A stretch of DNA of 64,000 bases from contig CAJQRD010000078.1 in the NCBI GenBank assembly GCA_905480605.1, positions 44,970 to 108,969 on the forward strand, read 5' to 3'. Origin of the DNA: an uncultured Saprospiraceae bacterium. GTDB lineage: Bacteria > Bacteroidota > Bacteroidia > Chitinophagales > Saprospiraceae. Shown here in pieces: positions 16,733-27,559 of the stretch (position 1 is its first letter; each line of letters begins with the position of its first letter). The notes below the pieces were generated by a model. The model saw nothing but the letters and a program-made list of their open reading frames with translations, searched no databases and was not told the DNA's origin. The translations under genes were made by a program, and so were the position numbers.

Positions 16733-19700
16733 CTACTTAAACACCATCAACTTATGATGTTCAGTAACATTTCTTATTTTTATTTTTATCAAATACATAC
16801 CCTCGTCCATTCCTTCTAATGGCACTTCGTAAGTATACTCCCCTGCTCTTAAAGACCTACTTACCTTTGTCTTTCGTATCACATTGCCCTGACTATTATA
16901 AATGGTATACAAAACTGGCACATTATCAAAAACATTCTTCACTTCCAATTTGAAAAATTCGCCAGAAACTGGATTAGGGAATATATTTGTAAGACTCTTT
17001 TTGGTTATATCAACATAGCCCGCGCTAACATATTTGTCAATGGTTGATCCGCCAGTTAAAATCATCTTACTTGTATACCCAGAAGCATTACAATCTGAAT
17101 CAACCTTGTCATCATTTCCAAAATCTTGCCCTGTAAATGCTCTTCCAGCTAATGGTATAAACTGAATTACATAAGCTCCATCTTCAATATCAAAGAAGCT
17201 ATAATTTCCATTTGCATCCGAAACTGTTTCATCTAAGACTAAAGTAGCTGTCGCATTCAGTAACCAAACAGTAACCCCACCAATTGCTTCATCATTCATG
17301 TCCTTAATGCCGTCTGCATTGTTATCGAGGAATGTTTCTCCTCCAATTATGTTTATTGGTGAAATTATACCTGCATCAAAGTCACGACGCACCTGTCTAG
17401 ATGCCAAATCAAAAGTTTCCGTGTATCCACTTTCATCAACATTACTGTCTATGTTAGTATCGGTTCCTTTCTCTTTATCTGTAAAAAATTGATTACTACT
17501 TAATAAAAACTCCAAGTAGTACTGACCTTCTACAATTTCATCAAATAAATATTCCCCTAAGCTATCAGTAAATGTAGTGGCTATTATTTCATCATTGTTA
17601 TTATAAAGTCTCACTTCTAATCCCTCCTCGCCTACTTCACCAATATCTTGCTGTCCATTAAGATTTGTATCTATCCAAACAAAATCACCTATTTGTGAAG
17701 GCACATATATTCCTCCATCAATATCTAGGTTAATTTCACCTGGCGACAAGTCAAAAGTGCTTGTTCTACCTTCACCTAAAGCCTTGTCAATATCCGAATC
17801 AGTACTGTTATCTGATGCATTCTTCAAAGGAGAAATTATAAAATCTTCATCAAATTCAAATGCAATGTAATATTGTCCTGGTGGCACACTTATAAATCTA
17901 TAGTTACCTGCAGAGAAGTTTACTGTTGCAGTAACTGTTTCATCCACTAAAGAACCATCAGATTGGTATAATTTAACTATCACGTCATTAACACCAGGTT
18001 CATTGGCATCTTGCACACCATTAGCATTGTAATCTTCCCATACCCTATCTCCAAGCTGAGCAGGTTGAGGTACCAATCCCAAGTCAATATTTTGTATACT
18101 TTGACCAGACCTCACATCAAACTTGTAGGTTGTACCTGGACCATTTTCATTGGTAATATCAGAATCAAAATTTATTCCACCCATAAGTGATTGTGAAAAT
18201 ACAATTCCAGCTTCCAGATCAATTCTTAAATAGTAATTTCCAGGTGCAACATTATCAAATTGATAATATCCCTGACCATTAATTCCAGCGTCACTTTGTG
18301 TCGTTGCTACTAAATTTTCATTATTATCTATCAAATTTATGACGAAACCATTTGCGCCTACTTCATCAATATCCTGGAATCCATTATCGTTCATATCCAT
18401 CCAAACGTAATCACCAATCGACGATCCAAAATAGAATCCAGCATTTACGTCTGCAAAAGATGAAGTTGTCAACGAGATAATGTTTGTTCGGTAATCAGAT
18501 GCTATATCAGAGTCAAACTCAGTAGAACTGCCCACAAAAGCATCAGTAATATTTGATTCAGCCAACAAGTCAAAAGAGACATAGTAATCACCAGCAGACA
18601 AATTATCAAACTGATAGTATCCTTGGCGTCCATCACCTCTATCAATTGTGCCTATTGAAGCCAACAATACATCATCACTTGAATATAAATTGACATTAAT
18701 ACCATTCAAACCTGACTCATTGGTCAAGTCCAATACTCCATCTCCATTTTCGTCTTCCCAAACAAAACCGTCAATTGATAATTGTTGTGTTTCTATATCT
18801 TTGTCATAATACCCTGCATTGATTCCTTCGATTACATCACCGATATTTATTGAAATCAATTCCGTTTCACCTTCCGCGTTTATAACATCTGAATCTTTTA
18901 ACTCATCAGAGCCAATATGCAATGGCGAAAAAGTAAGAAATTCTGATTTTTCAAATTTTACATAGTAATCACCAGCTTGAATTCCTACAAAATTATATGA
19001 ACCATCGCCATTTGGACTTGTAACAAGAACTTCATTCCCAGCATCATCAAGCAAAAGAACTTCAACATCCTCAATCCCAGGTTCTCCAGAGTCCCTAACA
19101 CCATTCTGATTGATATCATTAAATACTATACCACCAATTATTGTTTGAATCCTAGTCAAACCTAAATCATATGTTCTATCATTAGTCCCATCAAAAAGAT
19201 ATAATGCATCTGTAATCAATCTACCATTACCATTGTCAAGATCAGAATCTACATCAGAAGAACCCATTTCTTTCAAAGTCGCATTATATATATCTTCGAA
19301 TCCAATCAATTCTATCTTATAAAACCCTGGTATCAAATCTTCAAACGAATACAAACCATCATCATCAGTAGATGTTGAATTCAATATTTCATCACTTTCA
19401 TTTAGTAATAGCAACTCTATATTTGCGACACCTGACTCATTTGTATCTTGCTGGCCATTTCCATTTTCATCTAACCAAAGAAAATCCCCTAAAGATCCCA
19501 ATGGAATCATTGCAGCCTCAAAATTTATTTGACTCAGAAGATCAACCATAAAACAAGTAGTCTCACCTTCACTGTTTAATGATGTAAAGTCACTATTGTT
19601 TCCTGACTCCAAAATAAATCCATCAACTGATGTAACCTGAATGTAATACTCTCCTTTTTCAATATCTTTGAATTGAAAGTGTCCCTTATCATTTGTTTCT

Positions 19701-22700
19701 GTAGTCTCGTACAATACATTATCACAACTGTATAAATTAACAAATACTGCTTCAATTCCTAAATCACCATTACTGTTCAAATCACCATCCTTATCTCTGA
19801 ATATATCTCCTGAAATTTTACCTGCTGTCAACCAAACCAAACCAAGATCAATATCATCCTTATAGATTCCATCAAACATCGTAATAGTATCTGTTAAAAA
19901 TCTCCCCCCTTGAAGCAACAAATCAGAATCTAACTCTTCCGAACTTGCTCCATCTAAAGTAGGAGCCAATCCTGTTTCCAGGTCAACCAATTCTAATCTA
20001 TATTGTCCTGGGTAAATATTATCAAAGTACACCTGACCTTGAGCATCTGTCGACTTCAACTCCATTTCATTATCGGCCATATCTCTTAGAACAACTCCAA
20101 CATTTTGCAAGTCTGAATCCGTACTTTCTAAAATACCATTCTCGTTCTCATCCACAAATACTTGAGTACGCATGGAAGATACAGGTGTTGCACCTATCAT
20201 CATTGAAATAGTATTATTTCCATCTAAGCTGATACAATCAGTAGTGCGTTCACCATTGCTATTTGTGATATCAGAATCACCGCCAGCTGTAAACAAAAAC
20301 TGAGAATTATCTGAAGCACCAACGTAATAATCTCCAACAGTTATATTTTCAAAAATGAAATTACCAAATGCATCTGTCAACTGTTCAATAAGTAAATTAC
20401 CAGTACAATCATACAAATTAACAAGGATGTTTTCTTGCCCTTCCTCGCCATCATTCAACATATTTCCATTGCTATCTCTCCAAACAATACCATCTATTTG
20501 AATAGGCGCTGGCACCAACCCTAAATCAATATCTAAATTTGATTCGTTAGAACTTAACGTCAATATAGAACTTGAAATCAAAGTATTAAACATTTCAAAA
20601 TCTGAATCGATATCTTCATTGGCTTGGCCAGATCTGGATAAAGTATATATAGGATCAAGCCCTACCAAAATTATTCTGTATAACCCAGGATCTAAGTCTT
20701 CAAATAAGTATTGTCCATCAGCGTCCGAAAAAACTGTTTGCTGAATGACCCCAAAAGTATTTAACAAATTAAGGCTAATGCCCTCAACTCCTGGCTCATT
20801 ATCGTCTTGTCTACCGTTGTCATTAATATCCAACCAAACAAAATCTCCTATTGAAGCAGGACCAATAAAGCCAACTTCTAATTCAGAACTACTTAAGTCT
20901 AAAGTAAAACAATCACTTGTTCCAGCTCCATTATCTCCTGTGATAGAGGTTAATGAAGAATAATCAAAACCCACTAATTCAGTTACTTGAATATAATAAT
21001 CACCTAACTCTATATCGAAAAAACTAATTATTCCATTTTCATTTGAAGTCGCAACTGCGATTTCATTTCCAGCACAGTCCAATAAAGCGACTTCAACATC
21101 AGTTGCAGCCTCTTCATTGCTATCAAATCTTCCATCTCCATTGTCATCAAACCATAACTCAACAATCACTTCACTTATATTACTAACAAAACCAACTTCA
21201 AATTCAGCACCAGAAAGGCTGACAGTAAAACAATCACTTGTTCCTGGTCCGTTATTTCCTGTTACTAAGGTTAAATCAGAATAATCAAACCCAGACAGTT
21301 CAGCAACCTGTATATAATAATCACCCAAACCTACATCCAAAAAGTTAATCATTCCATTACCATCAGATAATGCTGTAGCATATTCAATTCCTGCGCAATC
21401 AAATAAGATAACTTCAACATTTGTAGCAAGGTCTTCATTGCTATCAAAAACTCCATTGCCATTGTCATCAAACCATAACATAACTGAGACTTCACTTATA
21501 TCTCTGATAAAACCAAAATCAATATCCAAATTATCTTCAAATGTATTTACAGTAAAACATGAAGAACATAACGCCCTACCACTTAAATCAAAGTCCGAGT
21601 TATTTTCATCATTATTTGTAGCAACTGTAGGCTCGAAAAAATCACCTGGATCATCAAGACAAATTACATAATCTCCGGGTAAAACGTCCTCGAACACATA
21701 TTCCCCATCATTATTTGTTGTTGTTTGATTTACCAAAACCCCATTGCAATCTTGGAGACTTACAATTAAATTGGTAATACCTGGCTCACCAGCATCTTGA
21801 ATGCCATCGCCATTTTGATCCTGCCAAACAAAGTTTCCAATATTGGCCAACTCAACCACTGGTACCTCAACACTTAATCCTGCCTCTTCCAGAAGGAAAC
21901 AATCAGTAGTATTCAAACCATTAGCCCCAGAAAAATTTCCATCTGGGTGAATCGTCAATCCATTTTCTAGAGTTATCTCAATATAAAATTCTTCTAAAAA
22001 GAGGGCATTAAATTCAGCGACACCAGCAGCATCAGTATTTGTCGATCTCAATAACTGGCCTGAACAATTGTATATTGATACAGAAACAGAAGACATTGCA
22101 TTTTCTGAATCATTTGTAGCATTATAATTTAAATCTTGCCAAATATTAACTGTCACTTCAGATTGTTTTCTAACATATCCAAAGTCAATGTCTGTAAGGT
22201 AAAAATTAGGTTCTAGTGTAAAACATGCACTACATGAACTAGCAGTTGCAGTATCAAAATCTGAATCATCTGCGGCAGTGCCTGCATCACTTATTGTAGT
22301 TGTGTAATCTTCATTGTCGTAACCTGTACAAATTACATAATCTCCTGGTGCTATATCAATAAATGAATATGCTCCAGTTACTGAAGTTATAGTATCAGCA
22401 ATAAGAAGCCCATTACAATCCATTAATGATACCGTAACATTTTCAATACCTGGTTCATCTTGATCCTGAACACCATTCCTATTCAAATCCTCCCATACAT
22501 AATCACCTACGCTTGATAATTGTACCAAGCCTAATTCTAAAGTTATACCAACTGGAACAATATTAATACAATCCGTTGTTCCAGATCCGTTAGCATTTGA
22601 TATTGAAGAAGCCAATGAGAACTCTTCCCCATTTGGCGCAACCAAGCTCACATAATAATCGCCAGTCAATAAATTTTCAAATCTGACAGTACCATCAGCG

Positions 22701-24727
22701 TTAGATATCCCAGATTGAATAATATTATTACTACAATCTAAGACTGAAACCTCTGCCCCGTTTACAAATTGCTCATTTGCACCAATCACCCCATCACTGT
22801 CATTGTCAAACCAAACGCTGATATCAATTTGTACAAAAGCATTGATCATTGCAAAATCGACATTTTCAACAGTTGAATTTTCAATTACCGTTAAACAATT
22901 TGAGCAAACTGTATTTCCTGTTATATTAACTGAAGCCGTTTCTAGTGGCCTCAAATCTGGTCTGTTTGATTCCGTGCATACTATATACTCTCCTGGTGGC
23001 ACTTGTTGAAAAATATATACTCCATTTGTATCAGTAGAAGCAGTTCCTAATTCCTCCCCAAGACAATTTTGAAGTGATACAATTATATTCTCTAATCCTG
23101 TTTCATTGCTATCATAAACACCATTTTCATTCTCGTCATACCAAACCAAATTTCCAATTGTAGAAAATCTGTAAACACCAGCATTGACATTCATAAGATC
23201 TCCCCCATTTTCCAACATGACAACAGGTGTTTTGAATTCTGTATCAATTAAACTCTCCCCTGATTGGGTATTGGTATATTCAGAATCAAAATCAAAGAAG
23301 ACAATATAATCACCAGGAGGAACATCTTCAAAAACATATGTTCCATCTGTCCTTGTTACAGTTGATTTTATTAAATCACCACTTGAATATTGCAACTGGA
23401 CTTCTATTCCTTCAGCAAATACATCATTGGTATTAATAGTTGCACTTCCATCTATATCAACCCAAGCCAAACCTGAAATCGTTCCCTTATTTATTAAACC
23501 AAAATCTATATTTCTTACATTTTGACTTGGTGAAACAGTAACCAACTTACTCATCAAAGGAGAGATTGCTTGAAGAAAATCAGAATCCGTATTGTCTGAA
23601 TTGCCAACCCCAATAGTTGGACAGTAATAATAGTTGCTGATATGAACAAAATAGTTGCCGGGTTCAACATTTTCAAATCTGTATTGGCCACCATTCTGAG
23701 TAATAGATTCCTCCAAATATTGCTCAGATTCATTGTATAAGAATACTCGAATATCATCTAAGCCAGGCTCACCTGAATCTTGATTACCATTGCCGTTGAT
23801 GTCTTTCCAAACAAAATCACCTATACTACCTGATTGACATGGTCTGTATATAATATTACGGCAACAATTTGATTGTTGCCCATTTCGATATGTCTTTGTT
23901 AAGCAAACCTCATACGAGCCAAATGGAGACTGATCCGCATATATGTTTATTAAATAAGGAGCATTTGTAGAATCCTGATGCACCAATCCTGAAGATACTG
24001 ACCAATCATAATTGACGACATCATTTTCAGGAACTGTATAAATGGACATACATGCATGTTCTTGACAAATATCAATTGCTGGAATGTAGTAGATACGAAT
24101 CATGACTTGATCCAACATCATCTTTGCTTCTTCAGAACCAATATTTTGAACTTGAATAGCAATTCCAAAAGAAGGACTGTTTATTATCTGTGGTGTTAAA
24201 TTTGCTTCCCAAGTATCTTGATTGCTACCATAAATCCAATTGCCTTTATTGGTCAAACTGTCTTGATTCCATTCATTTCCATAGATTGCCTTATTAGATT
24301 TATTTTGCCCAACCATGGCACCCATATTATTAATCAACTGAATTCGCTTGTCTTTTACAGTATCTAATCCAGTTTTTTCACCAATAAATCTCACTTCTAC
24401 GCCGGTAATAATAGATGCTTCAGCAATCGAAAAATCAAAATTATTAACAATCAGCATCTCAGACTTCTGATTTGGAGAAATTGAAGTTACAGCAAATTTA
24501 CTGTCAGGCAAATAAACATTTTCTATACCACTCGATGGAGAATGATCGAGGTAAGGAACAGAAAATGAAATACGCGCAGGACGAGGACTTGACTCGATAG
24601 AAATTCCACCATTTACTGTAATGGAACATGTTTCATCCAGTTGTGCTGTTAAATTTGAATACGTACCAAAGTATAGCAGTGGAAGTAACAACAAGTAGAT
24701 CACTCCCCTGTGAGAAAATTGAGACAT
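16733..24727 (-). CDS. Giant secreted SdrD-B-repeat protein with T9SS sorting tail
   Basis: A 2,664-residue cell-surface or secreted protein. It has a signal peptide (residues 1-29, ending NLTAQ), an N-terminal non-repeat part of about 290 residues, then about 20 SdrD-B-like (Cna-B-type) repeats of 90-110 residues. Each repeat opens with a calcium-binding-like line such as GDFVWKDINGNGNQDSGEPG and ends with a YYF/V-rich strand. Two kinds of repeat are mixed: a canonical IGDxVW type, and a shorter type with DC near the middle and SDCF near the end. The final 80 residues (IFPNPVSGEFFKLEV to HHKLMVFK) are a Por-secretion-type sorting domain. Adhesion or matrix function is inferred from the architecture. 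It is monocistronic. Confidence 0.93.
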   Translation of the reverse strand: MSQFSHRGVIYLLLLPLLYFGTYSNLTAQLDETCSITVNGGISIESSPRPARISFSVPYLDHSPSSGIENVYLPDSKFAVTSISPNQKSEMLIVNNFDFSIAEASIITGVEVRFIGEKTGLDTVKDKRIQLINNMGAMVGQNKSNKAIYGNEWNQDSLTNKGNWIYGSNQDTWEANLTPQIINSPSFGIAIQVQNIGSEEAKMMLDQVMIRIYYIPAIDICQEHACMSIYTVPENDVVNYDWSVSSGLVHQDSTNAPYLINIYADQSPFGSYEVCLTKTYRNGQQSNCCRNIIYRPCQSGSIGDFVWKDINGNGNQDSGEPGLDDIRVFLYNESEQYLEESITQNGGQYRFENVEPGNYFVHISNYYYCPTIGVGNSDNTDSDFLQAISPLMSKLVTVSPSQNVRNIDFGLINKGTISGLAWVDIDGSATINTNDVFAEGIEVQLQYSSGDLIKSTVTRTDGTYVFEDVPPGDYIVFFDFDSEYTNTQSGESLIDTEFKTPVVMLENGGDLMNVNAGVYRFSTIGNLVWYDENENGVYDSNETGLENIIVSLQNCLGEELGTASTDTNGVYIFQQVPPGEYIVCTESNRPDLRPLETASVNITGNTVCSNCLTVIENSTVENVDFAMINAFVQIDISVWFDNDSDGVIGANEQFVNGAEVSVLDCSNNIIQSGISNADGTVRFENLLTGDYYVSLVAPNGEEFSLASSISNANGSGTTDCINIVPVGITLELGLVQLSSVGDYVWEDLNRNGVQDQDEPGIENVTVSLMDCNGLLIADTITSVTGAYSFIDIAPGDYVICTGYDNEDYTTTISDAGTAADDSDFDTATASSCSACFTLEPNFYLTDIDFGYVRKQSEVTVNIWQDLNYNATNDSENAMSSVSVSIYNCSGQLLRSTNTDAAGVAEFNALFLEEFYIEITLENGLTIHPDGNFSGANGLNTTDCFLLEEAGLSVEVPVVELANIGNFVWQDQNGDGIQDAGEPGITNLIVSLQDCNGVLVNQTTTNNDGEYVFEDVLPGDYVICLDDPGDFFEPTVATNNDENNSDFDLSGRALCSSCFTVNTFEDNLDIDFGFIRDISEVSVMLWFDDNGNGVFDSNEDLATNVEVILFDCAGIEYATALSDGNGMINFLDVGLGDYYIQVAELSGFDYSDLTLVTGNNGPGTSDCFTVSLSGAEFEVGFVSNISEVIVELWFDDNGDGRFDSNEEAATDVEVALLDCAGNEIAVATSNENGIISFFDIELGDYYIQVTELVGFDYSSLTSITGDNGAGTSDCFTLDLSSSELEVGFIGPASIGDFVWLDINDNGRQDDNEPGVEGISLNLLNTFGVIQQTVFSDADGQYLFEDLDPGLYRIILVGLDPIYTLSRSGQANEDIDSDFEMFNTLISSSILTLSSNESNLDIDLGLVPAPIQIDGIVWRDSNGNMLNDGEEGQENILVNLYDCTGNLLIEQLTDAFGNFIFENITVGDYYVGASDNSQFLFTAGGDSDITNSNGERTTDCISLDGNNTISMMIGATPVSSMRTQVFVDENENGILESTDSDLQNVGVVLRDMADNEMELKSTDAQGQVYFDNIYPGQYRLELVDLETGLAPTLDGASSEELDSDLLLQGGRFLTDTITMFDGIYKDDIDLGLVWLTAGKISGDIFRDKDGDLNSNGDLGIEAVFVNLYSCDNVLYETTETNDKGHFQFKDIEKGEYYIQVTSVDGFILESGNNSDFTSLNSEGETTCFMVDLLSQINFEAAMIPLGSLGDFLWLDENGNGQQDTNESGVANIELLLLNESDEILNSTSTDDDGLYSFEDLIPGFYKIELIGFEDIYNATLKEMGSSDVDSDLDNGNGRLITDALYLFDGTNDRTYDLGLTRIQTIIGGIVFNDINQNGVRDSGEPGIEDVEVLLLDDAGNEVLVTSPNGDGSYNFVGIQAGDYYVKFEKSEFLTFSPLHIGSDELKDSDVINAEGETELISINIGDVIEGINAGYYDKDIETQQLSIDGFVWEDENGDGVLDLTNESGLNGINVNLYSSDDVLLASIGTIDRGDGRQGYYQFDNLSAGDYYVSFDLLAESNITDAFVGSSTEFDSDIASDYRTNIISLTTSSFADVNAGFYFGSSIGDYVWMDMNDNGFQDIDEVGANGFVINLIDNNENLVATTQSDAGINGQGYYQFDNVAPGNYYLRIDLEAGIVFSQSLMGGINFDSDITNENGPGTTYKFDVRSGQSIQNIDLGLVPQPAQLGDRVWEDYNANGVQDANEPGVNDVIVKLYQSDGSLVDETVTATVNFSAGNYRFISVPPGQYYIAFEFDEDFIISPLKNASDNSTDSDIDKALGEGRTSTFDLSPGEINLDIDGGIYVPSQIGDFVWIDTNLNGQQDIGEVGEEGLEVRLYNNNDEIIATTFTDSLGEYLFDEIVEGQYYLEFLLSSNQFFTDKEKGTDTNIDSNVDESGYTETFDLASRQVRRDFDAGIISPINIIGGETFLDNNADGIKDMNDEAIGGVTVWLLNATATLVLDETVSDANGNYSFFDIEDGAYVIQFIPLAGRAFTGQDFGNDDKVDSDCNASGYTSKMILTGGSTIDKYVSAGYVDITKKSLTNIFPNPVSGEFFKLEVKNVFDNVPVLYTIYNSQGNVIRKTKVSRSLRAGEYTYEVPLEGMDEGMYLIKIKIRNVTEHHKLMVFK

Positions 24728-24909
24728 GTGCGTAGTTTTTGACTTAAATTGAGATTCTTAACACTTGGCTAAAAAGTTACAATACACGAATATACATATT
24801 ATATTTATTTATATATCAAAAAAACTATAATATGTAAAAATTAATTAATTATAGCAGTTTGAATAAATGGTAAGAACAGTTGAGAAAGTAGAAATAAAAG
24901 TATGGGCAT

Positions 24910-24937
24910 AAAAAAAGGCGATCTAACGATCGCCTTT
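24910..24937 (-). terminator. Rho-independent terminator of the EF-G operon
   Basis: GGCGATC, TAAC loop and GATCGCC form a perfect 7-bp stem. On the minus strand the stem is followed by seven T. It lies 24 bp past the stop of the small ORF and about 190 bp past the EF-G stop, so the transcript runs on beyond EF-G. Confidence 0.85.
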
Positions 24938-24960
24938 GGATAATGAAATGAAACCTCGAT

Positions 24961-25137
24961 TTATTTATTTGTAATTAACTTAAAAAACCTTGCCTTTTGG
25001 GTAGAAAGGCTAAATGGTACAACATTTAATGGTTTTTCGGTTAACATTTCATCAGAGTTTTGGTTAAATATCAACTCAAGTATTAAAATCAGCACCAATA
25101 TAATGCCAAGCTTATTTTTCCCTACTTTACGCTTCAA
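24961..25137 (-). CDS. Small single-helix membrane protein overlapping the EF-G stop
   Basis: A 58-codon frame opens at a TTG (25137) inside the last codons of the EF-G gene in the +1 frame, and ends 24 bp before the terminator. The product begins MKRKVGKNKLGIILVLILIL, a basic start followed by one hydrophobic helix, then a polar tail with PLNVVPFSLSTQKARFFKLI. The frame fills the EF-G-to-terminator gap almost exactly, and start-stop overlap suggests translational coupling. No homologue is recognised. The evidence is compositional and positional only, so the call stays tentative. Confidence 0.45.
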   Translation of the reverse strand: MKRKVGKNKLGIILVLILILELIFNQNSDEMLTEKPLNVVPFSLSTQKARFFKLITNK

Positions 25138-27253
25138 CCAAATCTGATTGACTTTCGCTAATTACTTTTTGCTGAATATTTGCGGCCATTGGCATATACT
25201 CACTGAATTCACTTGTAAATTTAGCACGGCCCTGTGACAGCGACCTTAGTGTCGAGCAATATTTGTACATTTCAGAAAGCGGAACTTTTGCTGAAATCGT
25301 TTGATAGTGACCTTTTGTTCCCATTCCCTGTATTATAGCTCTTCGTGTTTGTAAATCACCCATGATATCACCCATTGATTCACTTGGACAAATCACGTCC
25401 ACATTATAAATTGGCTCCATCATTTGTGGACTTGATTGATTGAATGCATTTTTAAATGCATAACCAGCAGCCGTCATAAATGCCATATCATTGGAATCGA
25501 CAGGATGCATTTTCCCATCATAAATACAGACTCTAATATTTTGACATGTTGACCCAGTCAATGGACCTACGGTCATTTTATTCATTATACCTTTTTTTAT
25601 AGCATTGCTGTACTTGGCATCAATTGTACCTCCTACAATACACCATAGAAATGCCAATTTACCACCCCAAGGAAGCTCTTCTATTTCTTCTTTTCGCACA
25701 TTCAGATCTGAAGGTTTTGGCATACCTTCATAATAAGGCTCTATGCGTAAGTGTACTTCTCCAAATTGTCCTGCACCACCAGATTGTTTCTTATGTCTGT
25801 AACTTTCATTCACCATTTTCGTAATCGTTTCTCGATATGGAATTTTTGGCTTCTCAAATTCCATCGATATATTGTTTACTTTTTCGATTCTGTATTTAAT
25901 TAAATCCAAATGCAATTGACCTTGTCCATGCAAGATAGTTTGTTTGAGAGTTGCAGATTGCTCAACATGTAAAGTTGGATCTTCTTCCTCGATCTGATGC
26001 AGTGCTTTCATCAACTTTTCCATATCATTTTTACCAGGTGGCTTAACGGCAACTCGAATTCTAGAATTTGGAAAGTCTATTTTTTCTATATTATATCCTA
26101 AGCTTTTATCTACTAAGGTATTGTTGGTGTGCGTATTTTTTAATTTCACCGTAGAGCCAATATCACCTGCAACTAGTTGTTCAACTGGTTTTCTGACCTT
26201 ACCTTCAGAAACAAATAATTGATTTATACGTTCAGTTGTTCGGTTATAAGAATTGGCCATGTCATCTCCCGAATTAATTTTTCCTGAATAAACTTTAAAA
26301 TATGAGACCATGCCTACTTGTGGTTCTGACATAGTTTTAAATATAAATAAACTTGTAGGAGCATTGGAATCAAGTGGCAAAAACTCTCCATTTTCTAACC
26401 TTGCATCTGGTCTGTCAACGGGGCTTGGCGCTATATCATTTATAAAACCCATGATTCGACCACTTCCCATATTTAAGGTTGAAGAACAGCAAAATACAGG
26501 GAAAATTTGCTGCTTTGACAATGCGATGGTTAATCCTTTTGCAAGGTCTGACTCATTCAAAGTCCCTTCTTCAAAATACTTCTCCATCAGACCCTCTTCA
26601 TTTTCAGCTGCTGCTTCTACCAATTGATTGTGTATTTCTTTTGCTCTAGGCATCGCAGATTCTGGAATATCTTGCTTCTCTGGCTTGCCTCCATCTTTTG
26701 GAAAGACATACATAACCATTCGCAAAGCATCAACAATCTTGTTGAAACCAGAACCTTGATTTAAAGGAAATTGGAATGGGACAACATTTGCACCGAATCT
26801 AGCTTTTAGTTGATCCAGACAAACATCAAAATCTGCTTTTTCGTGATCCATTTGATTGACCACAAATAATGAAGGCGTTTTAAAATCTTGAACATATTCC
26901 CATAACAATTCAGTACTTACTTCCACTCCTTGCGAACCATTGATTAAAATAACACTTGTATCTGCAACCTTAAGCGCTGAGATCACTTCACCCACAAAAT
27001 CATCCAATCCTGGAGTATCTATAATATTGATTTTTGAGTCTTTCCAATGTGCATGCATTAATGTTGAAAATACGGAGTTTCCCCTTTCCTTTTCAATATT
27101 GGTGAAGTCGGAAACAGTATTTCCAGATTCAATAAAGCCTCTTCGTGGGATAGCGCCTGCTTCGAAAAGCATGGTTTCAGCAAAAGTGGTTTTCCCACTG
27201 CCTGAGTGCCCCAAGAGACTAACATTTCTGATGTTTTTAGATGTAATTGACAT
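25127..27253 (-). CDS. Elongation factor G-like GTPase (EF-G paralogue)
   Basis: A 708-residue translational GTPase with the full EF-G layout: G domain, domains II-V and the ending MGDLQTRRAIIQGMGTKGHY. The G1 motif is GHSGSGKTT (residues 15-23) where canonical EF-G has AHIDAGKTT; G3 is DTPG; G4 reads NQMD rather than NKMD. These changes place it in the EF-G2-like branch, distinct from the main fusA in the str operon. No str-operon genes (rpsL, rpsG, tuf) are nearby, which agrees. Such paralogues may act in ribosome recycling or stress; the role here is unknown. A small ORF overlaps its 3' end. Confidence 0.92.
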   Translation of the reverse strand: MSITSKNIRNVSLLGHSGSGKTTFAETMLFEAGAIPRRGFIESGNTVSDFTNIEKERGNSVFSTLMHAHWKDSKINIIDTPGLDDFVGEVISALKVADTSVILINGSQGVEVSTELLWEYVQDFKTPSLFVVNQMDHEKADFDVCLDQLKARFGANVVPFQFPLNQGSGFNKIVDALRMVMYVFPKDGGKPEKQDIPESAMPRAKEIHNQLVEAAAENEEGLMEKYFEEGTLNESDLAKGLTIALSKQQIFPVFCCSSTLNMGSGRIMGFINDIAPSPVDRPDARLENGEFLPLDSNAPTSLFIFKTMSEPQVGMVSYFKVYSGKINSGDDMANSYNRTTERINQLFVSEGKVRKPVEQLVAGDIGSTVKLKNTHTNNTLVDKSLGYNIEKIDFPNSRIRVAVKPPGKNDMEKLMKALHQIEEEDPTLHVEQSATLKQTILHGQGQLHLDLIKYRIEKVNNISMEFEKPKIPYRETITKMVNESYRHKKQSGGAGQFGEVHLRIEPYYEGMPKPSDLNVRKEEIEELPWGGKLAFLWCIVGGTIDAKYSNAIKKGIMNKMTVGPLTGSTCQNIRVCIYDGKMHPVDSNDMAFMTAAGYAFKNAFNQSSPQMMEPIYNVDVICPSESMGDIMGDLQTRRAIIQGMGTKGHYQTISAKVPLSEMYKYCSTLRSLSQGRAKFTSEFSEYMPMAANIQQKVISESQSDLVEA

Positions 27254-27559
27254 AAGATAATATTTATTAGGATTTAAATATGATTTACAATACTATGTAT
27301 CGCACAATTAAATTATAAAAATATTATCTATTATTAAAATGATATTAAACAAAATTTAATTTCAAAAATATATTAATTTATGATATTGAATATTTACTTA
27401 ATACATATTGATTTGATTTTCATAATTATAAGTATAGGATCACGCAAAAACAAACAATCATAAATTTTATATAAAGAATAATTTAACATATATTATTCGC
27501 TATAAAGTATTATATTTAAAATTATTTAATGCAATTAATGCTAAGTAAAAAATTATACT
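27254..27559. other. AT-rich intergenic region, no gene seen
   Basis: The 306 bp between two divergent genes are about 80% A+T. I see no coding frame, hairpin or clear TAnnTTTG box, although promoters for both flanking genes must lie here. Confidence 0.5.

Noticed and set aside
16733..24727. Regular repeats that might suggest a CRISPR-like or satellite array
   Set aside because: The repeat is at protein level (SdrD-B domains), inside one intact reading frame; DNA identity between units is low.
25127..27253. Main fusA of the ribosomal operon
   Set aside because: G1 and G4 motifs are divergent and no str-operon genes are present, so it is a paralogue.
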